Source: Thaumarchaeota archaeon CSP1-1
GTDB taxonomy: Archaea; Thermoproteota; Nitrososphaeria; Nitrososphaerales; Nitrosopumilaceae
Reading direction: 5' to 3'
DNA length: 64,000 bases
NCBI GenBank assembly: GCA_001443365.1
Contig: LDXL01000008.1
Coordinates: forward strand, 62,001-126,000
Positions 7,902-15,761 of this stretch are shown one piece after another (position 1 is the first letter of the stretch; every line of letters begins with the position of its first letter). Position numbers and translations under genes: made by a program. Under the pieces are notes generated by a model. That model worked only from the letters and a program-made list of their open reading frames with translations, was not told the DNA's origin and did no database searches.

Positions 7902-9332
7902 TTACAGATCTGGAAATAATAATTCTTTGAGCGATGGCACCTTGTCTTTAACATCCACTTTGGTCAAATTTTTCTTTTTTATTTGTCCATAAGATGTTAA
8001 ATCTCGTTTAAAGAAAGAGTCAACAGTCCAATCTAAAATAACCTTAATCTTTTTTCCTATTGATGGCATTTGAAGTACATAATACGTTCTCCAAATAAGC
8101 CATGGAATAATGCCTTGTAAATTATATCCAAATATTGATACAATAGCATTTCTCTTGCCAATTGTTGCCATCATGCCTTTACTATGATATGAAAATTGAT
8201 TCATTTTATCTTTACCAGTTAATAATACATTGAGATTATGAGATACTGTTTGACTCTGATGAATTGCATGTTGTGCTGTAGGAGGATATGGTTTACCAGT
8301 AGCAGTGTCAATTATTTCAGCACAGTCTCCAAGTGCAAATACATTCGGATATCCAATTAATCGTAAAAATTTGTCGACTTGGACCTTTCCTGATTTTTCA
8401 TGTTCGCATTTTAATTCAGAAATAACAGGATCAACTGTTACCCCGCCAGTCCAAATTAGAGTAGTGCAAGGAATTTTTTTATTATTATCTAATAATACAT
8501 AATCTTCATCAGCATCAATAGCTTTTGTATTAGTTAATACCTTTACTCCATGATTTTTCAAATATTTCATTGCTTTTTTGCTAAGAGATTCACTTACTTC
8601 TGGTAAAATTCCATTTTTTGATGAAACTAAGACCATATTGATCTTTTCACGATTAATATTTGGATACATACGCGAAGCTGATTCTCTGATAAGATGATTA
8701 AGTTCTCCAATAGTTTCAACACCAGCAAATCCTCCCCCAACTACTGTAAATGTCATAAGTTTTTGTTGTAGATCAGGATCACTAGTTTGACCCGCATTTT
8801 CAAGCATGTTGATTGCATGATTTCTAATGCCTATTGCATCTTCAACTGTTTTTATTGTGAAAGAATGGTTCTCGATATTTTTGTTTCCAAAAAAGTTTGT
8901 TACGCTTCCCAGAGCAAGAACAAGATAATCATATTCTAATGCATGCACCTTTCCATCAAAGAGTCTAGTTATTGTAACTAATTTTTGTTCCAAGTCAATT
9001 GAAGATACAACTGCTTGATAGAATTTAGCACGTTTACAAAAAGTTCGAATAGGAATAGAAATATCACGTGGATGAATCATTCCAGAAGCTACTTCTGGTA
9101 GCATTGGAGTAAAAAGAAAGAAATTTTCCTGATTTACAATACTAATATCTACATTTACTTTATCTTGAAACATTTTTTGAATATCTCTTAAAATATTTAC
9201 TCCCCCAAATCCTCCTCCTAAAATTAAGATCTTCTTAACTGACGGAAAATCAGATTTATGGATATATTGAATATGTTGTTCTAGAGTCCTTTTTTTCTGA
9301 AATTCCAGATGGCATTTATTGCATCGATGCAT
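7902..9332 (-). CDS. Type II NADH dehydrogenase-like flavoprotein with N-terminal C2H2 zinc finger
   Basis: 476 residues. From about residue 34 it is a pyridine nucleotide-disulphide oxidoreductase of the NDH-2 type: FAD dinucleotide fold (ILILGGGFGGV), NAD fold (FTVVGGGFAGVETIGEL), FAD-binding VFALGDCAE, and a C-terminal amphipathic/hydrophobic segment (IPWLIWRTYYVL) likely to touch the membrane. NDH-2 passes electrons from NAD(P)H to quinone without proton pumping. Unusually, residues 4-25 form a canonical C-x2-C-x12-H-x4-H finger directly before the FAD domain. The ATG start is the only one that retains the finger; a downstream start cannot be excluded. Confidence 0.88.
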   Translation of the reverse strand: MHRCNKCHLEFQKKRTLEQHIQYIHKSDFPSVKKILILGGGFGGVNILRDIQKMFQDKVNVDISIVNQENFFLFTPMLPEVASGMIHPRDISIPIRTFCKRAKFYQAVVSSIDLEQKLVTITRLFDGKVHALEYDYLVLALGSVTNFFGNKNIENHSFTIKTVEDAIGIRNHAINMLENAGQTSDPDLQQKLMTFTVVGGGFAGVETIGELNHLIRESASRMYPNINREKINMVLVSSKNGILPEVSESLSKKAMKYLKNHGVKVLTNTKAIDADEDYVLLDNNKKIPCTTLIWTGGVTVDPVISELKCEHEKSGKVQVDKFLRLIGYPNVFALGDCAEIIDTATGKPYPPTAQHAIHQSQTVSHNLNVLLTGKDKMNQFSYHSKGMMATIGKRNAIVSIFGYNLQGIIPWLIWRTYYVLQMPSIGKKIKVILDWTVDSFFKRDLTSYGQIKKKNLTKVDVKDKVPSLKELLFPDL

Positions 9333-9425
9333 GAACCGATTTATTCAGCCAATGCATAAAAACCATGTCTGTTCATGTTTCACATACAACATCAAAAAAT
9401 CTCTTAGGTAATTTTCACCATTTTT

Positions 9426-9662
9426 ATGTCTGAATCTAAAAGAATTTTCATGGTTTTATCAAATAAAGAAAAAGCTATATCTCTAATTTCAAACGCCATT
9501 GCTGCCTATTCTTTATACACTGAAAAGAAGTCTTTGCCTGAAAACCAATCCCTAATTGATTTTATTTTAAAATCAATTCCTAAAGAAGTAAAATCTGAAA
9601 TTTCTATGGATTTGATTGATGAAGTATTCGATTATGTTTCCAAAACCCGGGTGAACTCATAA
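9426..9662 (+). CDS. Hypothetical small helical protein
   Basis: 78 residues, soluble, predicted mostly helical from its composition (KEKAISLISNAIAAYSLY at about 14-31). No cysteine cluster, signal peptide or named motif. It is divergent from the NDH-2 gene and stands alone. The start ATG at 9426 follows a short AT-rich region. I do not recognise the family; the even codon use supports it being real. Confidence 0.6.
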   Translation: MSESKRIFMVLSNKEKAISLISNAIAAYSLYTEKKSLPENQSLIDFILKSIPKEVKSEISMDLIDEVFDYVSKTRVNS

Positions 9663-9707
9663 TCTATGATGTTCAACAATGTATTGATAGACAAGTGAGT
9701 TTTAGAT

Positions 9708-9839
9708 TTATTCAATCAATGATCTACCGCAAGAGGGGCATTTTGGAGCCATTTTTAACATTGCATATTCTAATGTGTCATTTATTTTAAAACACTTTTT
9801 TCCTCCATCATTACAAATATGACAAAATTCCTTTGCCAT
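9708..9839 (-). CDS. Tiny zinc-ribbon protein (43 aa)
   Basis: Minus-strand frame of 43 codons from ATG 9839. It has two Cys pairs, FCHIC at residues 6-9 and KCPSCG at about 34-37, spaced like a minimal zinc ribbon, plus Cys16. No other domain would fit. It lies alone in a 297-base gap between a small hypothetical gene and purP. Two CxxC knuckles in one short open frame are unlikely by chance, so I call it a gene, function unknown. Confidence 0.6.
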   Translation of the reverse strand: MAKEFCHICNDGGKKCFKINDTLEYAMLKMAPKCPSCGRSLIE

Positions 9840-9959
9840 GGCAGTATAGTGCATTTGTTAGATTAAGCATAGAGTGTGTTCAAAATAGAAAACAATCCTA
9901 GAACAACTCATGTTGCTATATGATTCATAAAGTGTTATTTTTTAATAAATAGTGTAGAT

Positions 9960-10985
9960 TTGGCTGCAATCGCTACTTTGGGTTCCCACTGTGCTCTTCA
10001 AGTTCTAAAAGGAGCAAAAGACGAAGGTCTTAAATCAATTTTGATCTGTGAAAAAAAACGAGAAAAACTTTATCGTAGGTTTGGGTTTATTGATGAATTA
10101 ATTTTGGTTGATTCATTTCTTGAAATTTTAGAACAAAAATGTAACTCCATTTTAGAAAAAAATAACGCCATCTTAATTCCACATGGTACCTTGATTGCGC
10201 AGATGAACTCCGAACAAATAGAATCTCTCAAAGTTCCAGTTTTTGGTAACAAATCGATTTTACGATGGGAGTCAGATAGAAAACTAAAAGAAAAATTAAT
10301 GCATGAAGCAAATCTGAATGTTCCAAAATCAATTTCTAATCCTAAAGAAATTAACAAACTAGTAATTGCTAAAAGATATGGTGCAGCTGGCGGAAAAGGA
10401 TACTTTCTTACAACTAGCGAAGCTGATTATAATAAAAAACGGGACAAGCTTATTGCACAAGGAATAATCAAAGGGGATAATGATCTATATCTTCAAGAAT
10501 ATCATTCAGGAGTTTTGGCATATTTACAATATTTTTATTCTCCATTAAAAGAAGAATTAGAATTTTTTGGAGTTGATAAAAGACATGAATCAGATATTGA
10601 AGGATTAGCAAGAATCCCATCTAAGCAACAAATGGAAATTGAAGATGTTCCATCCTTTAATGTAATAGCAAATAGCCCTCTAGTGTTACGTGAATCATTA
10701 TTAGATGAAGTTTATTCTATGGGTGAACGATTTGTCGAAGCTTCCAAAAAATTGGTTTCGCCAGGAATGAATGGCCCATTTTGTATTGAAGGGGTTTATG
10801 ATGCAGATGCAAAGTTCAATGCATTTGAATTCTCAGCAAGAATAGTTGCTGGTACCAATATGTACATGGAAGGTTCGCCATACTCTACTTTACTGTATGA
10901 CGTTCCAATGAGCATGGGAAGAAGAATTGCATTAGAAATAAAGAACGCAGAATCTAGTAATCAAATAGACAAAATTGTTACCTAA
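9960..10985 (+). CDS. purP: IMP biosynthesis enzyme PurP (formate-dependent FAICAR synthetase)
   Basis: 341 residues. The N-terminal segment ATLGSHCALQVLKGAK and the ATP-grasp body (KRYGAAGGKGYF; GPFCIEGVYDAD; EFSARIVAGTNMY) match archaeal PurP, which converts AICAR to FAICAR using ATP and formate in purine synthesis. The frame begins with TTG at 9960; this keeps the conserved N-terminus and no ATG is available nearby. It overlaps the convergent PEF-CTERM gene by 8 nt at its end. Confidence 0.93.
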   Translation: MAAIATLGSHCALQVLKGAKDEGLKSILICEKKREKLYRRFGFIDELILVDSFLEILEQKCNSILEKNNAILIPHGTLIAQMNSEQIESLKVPVFGNKSILRWESDRKLKEKLMHEANLNVPKSISNPKEINKLVIAKRYGAAGGKGYFLTTSEADYNKKRDKLIAQGIIKGDNDLYLQEYHSGVLAYLQYFYSPLKEELEFFGVDKRHESDIEGLARIPSKQQMEIEDVPSFNVIANSPLVLRESLLDEVYSMGERFVEASKKLVSPGMNGPFCIEGVYDADAKFNAFEFSARIVAGTNMYMEGSPYSTLLYDVPMSMGRRIALEIKNAESSNQIDKIVT

Positions 10986-11463
10986 AAAAGAATTTTTTAG
11001 ATTTTTGTAACAGAATAATTATTCCAGTTATTGAACCTAGTGCCAGAACTGCCCCTAAAGGAAATTCTGGAACGACATGCGTTCCAATAATTTCGATTTC
11101 TTCGGTATACACAGGAACAAAAAAAGTAAGATATGTATCACCTGTCTCAACCACTTCATACTCTACTTCAAAACCATTTACAAGTATTGCAAATTCGTTG
11201 TTTTCAGCACTAATAAGATCGTTTGGTAATGTAATTTGAAATTGTGAATCTTTTACATTTTCTGTTCCAATTAACAAAGAATTTAATTCCTTATCGATTT
11301 CCATCGCAATTACATCTCCATCAAAATCATATTTAATATCAAAAGAATTATCGTCTATTTCCATATGGTAATTTTTTTCTGCATACGCTGAAAGATTTGA
11401 TAGAATTAGAATTGTAAAAACAATTAAAGTGAATGCATATTTGTTTAGAGATTTGATATTCAA
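10978..11463 (-). CDS. Secreted protein with PEF-CTERM-like sorting signal
   Basis: 161 residues. An N-terminal signal peptide (hydrophobic core around 10-24, ending SAYA) is followed by an acidic beta-rich ectodomain and then VVPEFPLGAVLAL, a hydrophobic helix and the basic tail KSKKFFFR. That tripartite end matches PEF-CTERM sorting signals processed by archaeosortases. The gene overlaps phnE by 4 nt, so it is the fourth gene of the phnDCE operon and probably a surface protein cooperating with the transporter. Its ligand or role cannot be read from the sequence. Confidence 0.75.
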   Translation of the reverse strand: MNIKSLNKYAFTLIVFTILILSNLSAYAEKNYHMEIDDNSFDIKYDFDGDVIAMEIDKELNSLLIGTENVKDSQFQITLPNDLISAENNEFAILVNGFEVEYEVVETGDTYLTFFVPVYTEEIEIIGTHVVPEFPLGAVLALGSITGIIILLQKSKKFFFR

Positions 11464-12242
11464 ATTTTAACTTCCATCCCTTTTTGTGCTTTAACAATGT
11501 ATTTATCACGAATTTTTACACTAACAAAATCAATTATTAATACAGTAATTAATACAACTAGCATGAAGACTGCAGCTTTTCCATATTCAAAGAACTTTAT
11601 GTAATTGATAATATAAAAACCAATTCCACCTGCACCAACAAGACCTAGAATACTTGTTTGTCTTACGTTGTAATCGAACATATACAATATTTGACTAAGT
11701 AAATGCGGTGCTGATTCAGGTATTATGACATGCCGAATTAACTGCCATTTAGAAACACCAATTGAATTGACTGCCTCTACAGGATCAGAGTCTACTGCTT
11801 CTATTGATTCGTACTGTAATTTGGCAATAAATCCTACAGTATACATGATGATGGCAAGAACTCCTGCAAATGTTCCTAATCCCACCATAATTACAAACAA
11901 AATTGCCCATAAAATTGAAGGAAATGTACGTGCTGCTGCGAGGATTCCTCTTAATGGCACATAAACAAATTTGCTATTGAGATTTCGTGCAGCCAACATA
12001 CTCAATGGAAGTGCAATAGTAACTCCGACAACAGTTCCAATAAATGCCATTTCGATTGTTTCAAGCATTGACCAAAATGCCGTACCAAATAAGTTAGGTT
12101 CTACCTCAGTCATCTCCTTAAGTACGATTGCTAGATTGGGAATTCCTTTTACAAATTCAGCAGGGTTTGCATCTATGTTATACGACATTGCAATAATTCC
12201 TGCAATTACCAATGCAATTATCAGATTATTTTTAGGGTTCAT
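11460..12242 (-). CDS. phnE: Phosphonate/phosphate-type ABC transporter permease
   Basis: 260 residues with about six hydrophobic helices. The coupling-loop signature is visible around EAVNSIGVSKWQLIRHVIIPESAPHLL, and the C-terminal segment VGAGGIGFYIINY is typical of PhnE permeases. It forms the membrane channel for the PhnC ATPase and PhnD binding protein. It overlaps phnC by 11 nt and the PEF-CTERM gene by 4 nt. Substrate class (phosphonate, phosphite or phosphate) is inferred from the family. Confidence 0.92.
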   Translation of the reverse strand: MNPKNNLIIALVIAGIIAMSYNIDANPAEFVKGIPNLAIVLKEMTEVEPNLFGTAFWSMLETIEMAFIGTVVGVTIALPLSMLAARNLNSKFVYVPLRGILAAARTFPSILWAILFVIMVGLGTFAGVLAIIMYTVGFIAKLQYESIEAVDSDPVEAVNSIGVSKWQLIRHVIIPESAPHLLSQILYMFDYNVRQTSILGLVGAGGIGFYIINYIKFFEYGKAAVFMLVVLITVLIIDFVSVKIRDKYIVKAQKGMEVKI

Positions 12243-13080
12243 TACTATTGTAAAGCTCCATAATTTCTTGCTGAGACATATTTCCTGACTGGAAATCTAT
12301 AATTTTGTCACCTTCTATTCCAATCTCTAGAATTTTTTGACCTTCTTTAATTACTGCCACCCGATTTGCGTATTCTAATGCAAGGTGCATATCATGATGT
12401 ACCATTACAGCAGTAAGATTTAGGCGCTGTTGTGCATCTGCTACCAAATCCATTATTTCTCTTGCAGTTACTTGATCTAATTCAGAAACAATTTCATCTG
12501 CTAGTAAAAGAATTGGTTTTTGCATTAATGCTCTTGCAATTGCAACTCTTCTTTTTTCTCCACCGCTTAACATGTATGTCTTTCTTTCAGATTTTCCCCC
12601 AAGGCCTACAAGTTTGATAATTTTTTCAGCTTCTTGTATTTCACTTTCTGGAAATTTTTTTAATAAAGAATTTAATTTCCCAATGCGGGGTAAAGAGCCA
12701 ATCAAAACATTTTCTAAAACTGTGATGTTTTTTACCAGCCCTAAACTTTGTGGTATGTAGCCTATTTTTGACATTGCTCGTTTGAATTCTTTATTATTTA
12801 TGTTTGGAGTTTGATAATCAACTTTAATCTGACCTTTACTTGGGATCATCATACCATTGATTAGTTTGAGCAAAGTGGATTTTCCTGAACCGGATTGGCC
12901 CACAATAGCATAGTTTGTTCCTCTTTCAATTGACAAAGTAATTTCTTTTAAAGAATAATTTTTAGCATCATATGATGCCCAAACATTATTCATTTGAATT
13001 AATGTTTTAGTTGAAATTGTGGAAAGATTAGAAAAAAAATGAGTTGGCAATAATTGTTTGGCTAGTTTATTAAATGACAT
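12232..13080 (-). CDS. phnC: Phosphonate/phosphate-type ABC transporter ATP-binding protein
   Basis: 282 residues. Walker A GQSGSGKST, Q-loop IPQSLG, signature MLSGGEKRRVAIARALM, Walker B ILLLADEIVSELD and the H-loop MVHHDMHLAL are all intact. Asp-Glu in Walker B supports active ATP hydrolysis. The N-terminus has about 30 extra residues before the ABC fold. It overlaps the phnD stop in a TAATG arrangement and phnE by 11 nt, so the three are translationally coupled. Confidence 0.94.
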   Translation of the reverse strand: MSFNKLAKQLLPTHFFSNLSTISTKTLIQMNNVWASYDAKNYSLKEITLSIERGTNYAIVGQSGSGKSTLLKLINGMMIPSKGQIKVDYQTPNINNKEFKRAMSKIGYIPQSLGLVKNITVLENVLIGSLPRIGKLNSLLKKFPESEIQEAEKIIKLVGLGGKSERKTYMLSGGEKRRVAIARALMQKPILLLADEIVSELDQVTAREIMDLVADAQQRLNLTAVMVHHDMHLALEYANRVAVIKEGQKILEIGIEGDKIIDFQSGNMSQQEIMELYNSNEP

Positions 13081-14159
13081 TATTTTTGGAAGTTATACGC
13101 ATCAAGTATTTTTTGATCTAGTCCTGTAAGTGAATCAATATATTTTCCAAATTCCCCTATGTGCATGGTTGTAGTTGTGGGAAGTAAGGCCTCGGCTCCA
13201 TAAACATTTTTCAAAATATGATTATTTTCATCTTCATTCAAACCAAGCATTGCGTCAACTAGAAGTTTTTTTGTTGATTCTGACATATCAGCACTAATAA
13301 CAAAGACATGTGATGGTACAGGTCCTATCTGTTCGACAATTCTCAATTGATTTTGTTGTTCTGCTGTAAGATACTTTTGTGGTGCTATATCTGAACCAAA
13401 TGCAACATCCACATTATCATTTAACAATAGTTCAAGTGCTGCTTTGTATCCTCCTGCAAACGTATGTGCCTCAAATGTATCTGCCAATGCAGCTTCTAGG
13501 CCAATCAAATCATTTCCTTGAATTTTTACATCTCCATTTGCAACGAGAGTTCCCATGGGTAGAACAAAGCCTGAAGACCCTGTGATGCTAGTAAATGCAA
13601 CTCGTTTTCCTATAGTATCAGAAAGCGAATGAATTGAATCATTATCTGCCCTAGTCCAAATAGTTGCCTGATAGTATACTTTACCTTCAACTACTTCAGC
13701 TGCTACAACCTTGGCTCCAGATCGTTGATAGGCAATCCAAGCAGGTCCTGTATCCATAAAAGCTGCATCAATGTGCCCAAAACGAAGTCCTTCAATTATA
13801 GTTTCATAGTTACTTGGTACAACAATTTCAACACTAGTTCCTAATCTTTGCTGCAGGTATTGTTTCAGTTCTTCCGCTTTAGGGGTTAATTCTTCAGCTT
13901 TTTCTGTTGGTATGAAACCAATTGTGATGGTATCGATTTCAGTTACAGTTGGAAAAATTGGAATTTGTATTGTACCTTTTTCAATTAGGTACTCTATTGC
14001 GTCCATAAATTCACTATCAGAGATTAAACCTTCTGACCACCATCCTGCACTATTTTTAATCCAGCTTGGAATTCCATCTGTCTGCGCTGATGCTGCAATC
14101 GGCAATATTGTTATTCCAAAAATGATTCCTAAAATGGCAAGTATGGTTTTGTAATTCAT
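13080..14159 (-). CDS. phnD: Phosphonate/phosphate-type binding protein with N-terminal thaumarchaeal W-rich domain
   Basis: 359 residues. Signal peptide (about 1-25, ending ASA), then a roughly 40-residue domain with WIKNSAGWWSEGLIS and a following EF/AIEYLIEKG segment, a module found on many secreted thaumarchaeal proteins. From about residue 70 it is a PhnD-like periplasmic-type binding protein (IGFIPTEKAEEL; FMDTGPAW; TGSSGFVLPMG; LNDNVDVAFGSD). It delivers substrate to PhnEC at the cell surface. The TATA-like 11-mer GTTATTTAAAC (plus-strand reading) lies 33 nt upstream and an inverted repeat further upstream. Confidence 0.93.
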   Translation of the reverse strand: MNYKTILAILGIIFGITILPIAASAQTDGIPSWIKNSAGWWSEGLISDSEFMDAIEYLIEKGTIQIPIFPTVTEIDTITIGFIPTEKAEELTPKAEELKQYLQQRLGTSVEIVVPSNYETIIEGLRFGHIDAAFMDTGPAWIAYQRSGAKVVAAEVVEGKVYYQATIWTRADNDSIHSLSDTIGKRVAFTSITGSSGFVLPMGTLVANGDVKIQGNDLIGLEAALADTFEAHTFAGGYKAALELLLNDNVDVAFGSDIAPQKYLTAEQQNQLRIVEQIGPVPSHVFVISADMSESTKKLLVDAMLGLNEDENNHILKNVYGAEALLPTTTTMHIGEFGKYIDSLTGLDQKILDAYNFQK

Positions 14160-14186
14160 ATCCTATCTTCGATTAGGATGAGCTAA

Positions 14187-14197
14187 GTTATTTAAAC
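14187..14197 (-). promoter_or_regulatory. TATA element of the phnD operon
   Basis: GTTATTTAAAC on the plus strand (GTTTAAATAAC for the transcript). Its centre is about 33 nt before the phnD ATG, placing the transcription start about 7 nt before the start codon. The identical 11-mer precedes the winged-helix gene pair at 14973-14983. Confidence 0.65.
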
Positions 14198-14219
14198 AGC
14201 AGTTTTATTCTAACAATTT

Positions 14220-14237
14220 ATTCTATCTTTGTAGAAT
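14220..14237. promoter_or_regulatory. Candidate operator upstream of phnD (ATTCTA-N6-TAGAAT)
   Basis: Perfect 6-bp inverted repeat ATTCTA tctttg TAGAAT, centred about 36 nt upstream of the phnD TATA centre. An extra half site ATTCTA occurs at 14206-14211. The same repeat with the same 6-nt spacer is at 14995-15012 in front of the adjacent winged-helix genes. A position upstream of the TATA box fits binding by a dimeric regulator. Confidence 0.6.
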
Positions 14238-14263
14238 GTAATATTATTTTATTTCAGCGAAAA

Positions 14264-14608
14264 CTAACGTTCTTGACCATTATTTGGATATAAATTCAAA
14301 ACTGGTTCAATACCTTTGATTTTAATTTCTACACCAGCAATTCTGCTTTTATACATCTTGATTTTTTTTCCTTCCTCAGAAATTTTGAATGTATCTACAT
14401 TAACTAGTGCAAGATCCTCTAAATGTGCTAGTGTTTTGTATACGTTTGAAATAGATAATTTCAACTCATCTGCAATTTGAGTAGCATCCTTTGCTTCTGT
14501 CAATATTGAGAATAATACTGATCTGGAACAAACATTTGCTACTGTTTCAATAATTTTCTGTGTAATGTCATATTCATCTAGTTGTTGAATTATGTTTGAT
14601 TTTGACAA
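14264..14608 (-). CDS. Winged-helix transcription regulator (second of a tandem pair)
   Basis: 114 residues with an ArsR/HTH-like winged helix: YDITQKIIETVAN, then DATQIADELKLSISNVYKTLAHLEDLAL (recognition helix around SISNVYKTL) and a wing. No metal-binding Cys set is seen. It is clearly paralogous to the gene upstream (same YDITQK start, same register through the helix-turn-helix). The 13-nt gap to that gene implies one transcript. Proximity and the shared inverted repeats make phnDCE the likely target; this is inference. Confidence 0.85.
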   Translation of the reverse strand: MSKSNIIQQLDEYDITQKIIETVANVCSRSVLFSILTEAKDATQIADELKLSISNVYKTLAHLEDLALVNVDTFKISEEGKKIKMYKSRIAGVEIKIKGIEPVLNLYPNNGQER

Positions 14609-14621
14609 TCTTTTGGCACCT

Positions 14622-14951
14622 TTAATTTGGAACTAAAATAAGTGATGGCTCTGATTTTTTTATGCTGATATCTGCTTTACTAATTCTACTTCGATATACC
14701 TTGAATTTTCTACCTTTATCTGAAATCAGCCATTTTTCTACCTCAACTAGAGTCAAATTCTCAAGGTCAGATAGTTTTTTGTAAACAGAGCTTAATGGAA
14801 TTTTACATTTCTCTGAAATATCAGAAGCAGTTCTGCCTTTTTTAATTATTGAAAACAAAATAGCTCTTGATTCTGCATCAGCTAATGCCTCAATTACTTT
14901 TTGTGTAATATCATATTTTTTTAATTGCGGCAATGTTAATCTACGTTTCAA
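14622..14951 (-). CDS. Winged-helix transcription regulator (first of a tandem pair)
   Basis: Paralogue of the next gene (YDITQKVIEALAD; TASDISEKCKIPLSSVYKKLSDLENLTLVEVEKW). I choose the TTG at 14951 as start because a TATA-like 11-mer is centred 27 nt upstream, fitting a leaderless message, and because this makes its N-terminus align without gaps to the partner (18 residues to the shared YDITQK). ATG codons at 14966 and 14996 are alternatives, but the first lies only 12 nt from the TATA centre and the second upstream of it. Likely autoregulated through the 14995-15012 repeat. Confidence 0.83.
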   Translation of the reverse strand: MKRRLTLPQLKKYDITQKVIEALADAESRAILFSIIKKGRTASDISEKCKIPLSSVYKKLSDLENLTLVEVEKWLISDKGRKFKVYRSRISKADISIKKSEPSLILVPN

Positions 14952-14972
14952 GTATGTGCTATCCATTGCTGA

Positions 14973-14983
14973 GTTATTTAAAC
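14973..14983 (-). promoter_or_regulatory. TATA element of the winged-helix pair
   Basis: GTTATTTAAAC on the plus strand, identical to the phnD TATA 11-mer. The centre is 27 nt upstream of the TTG at 14951, which decides the start of that gene. Confidence 0.6.
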
Positions 14984-14994
14984 CTGCAATTCTC

Positions 14995-15012
14995 ATTCTA
15001 GATTATTAGAAT
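14995..15012. promoter_or_regulatory. Candidate operator upstream of the winged-helix pair (ATTCTA-N6-TAGAAT)
   Basis: Perfect inverted repeat ATTCTA gattat TAGAAT, the same half sites and spacer length as in front of phnD. It is about 25 nt upstream of the TATA centre and just 5 nt beyond the stop codon of cbtA. Confidence 0.6.
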
Positions 15013-15016
15013 AAAA

Positions 15017-15748
15017 TTAATGAGTTTTCGTATGAATTGGTTTGTCAGGCTTGAATCGTTGCCACAAGACACCCAAAATGATAGCATTAGATACCCAATA
15101 TACCAATACAGCTGCAAGAGACATTACTCTAAAACCGTTTACTAACTCTATGGGAGCTGTTATTTCATCAGGGTTTGTGGGCATAAGAGCAAACACTATA
15201 CTCATGAAAGCAGCATAACCAATAATAGATAGAATTTTTTTTCTTTTTTGGAGTTTTTTAGATAAACGATAAAACCCTAGTGCCCCAAAACCAGAAATTG
15301 CAATAAACGAGAGAAACAAAATCCCTCTGAGAACTACGGTGTCGGGATCCCCCACTGTTGGAGGATTTGCAGGATATTTCAGAAATGGAATTAAAAATAT
15401 TGTAAACCACATGATTGCAGCTAGAACAAGAGCTTTTTTGGCATCATGTCCTTCAGGTAGGGCTTTTCTAGAAAATGCAAAAATAATTCCAAACAAGGAA
15501 CCAAAAGACATTCCCAATATTCCTCCAGCCAAAATCTGTCCCCCTTTTTGCCAGTTTCTATACGAATTATACTCTACCCAAAATGAAGGGCTATCTTGGG
15601 CTTCTCCTGATGCAAATAAATTTTGATTTTCAATTCCAATTGCTTCATCAAGATATGGTTCAACTAGAGTAAGGTTTGTTAATCCATGAATAATTCCAGC
15701 AGAAAAACCAGAAAATAACACTATTGCAAGAAAAAGCGACGTCTTCAA
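15017..15748 (-). CDS. cbtA: Predicted cobalt transporter subunit CbtA
   Basis: 243 residues with about six membrane segments. The family features seen are the N-terminal GFSAGIIHGL helix, the KGGQILAGGILGMSFG segment and the Pro-rich loop FLKYPANPPTVGDP. CbtA works with CbtB as a cobalt importer that supplies cobalamin synthesis. It starts 13 nt after cbtB. Cobalt need fits the B12-dependent methylmalonyl-CoA mutase encoded at the end of this window. The ion is inferred from family context, not from transport residues. Confidence 0.88.
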   Translation of the reverse strand: MKTSLFLAIVLFSGFSAGIIHGLTNLTLVEPYLDEAIGIENQNLFASGEAQDSPSFWVEYNSYRNWQKGGQILAGGILGMSFGSLFGIIFAFSRKALPEGHDAKKALVLAAIMWFTIFLIPFLKYPANPPTVGDPDTVVLRGILFLSFIAISGFGALGFYRLSKKLQKRKKILSIIGYAAFMSIVFALMPTNPDEITAPIELVNGFRVMSLAAVLVYWVSNAIILGVLWQRFKPDKPIHTKTH

Positions 15749-15761
15749 ATTTTATTTCACC

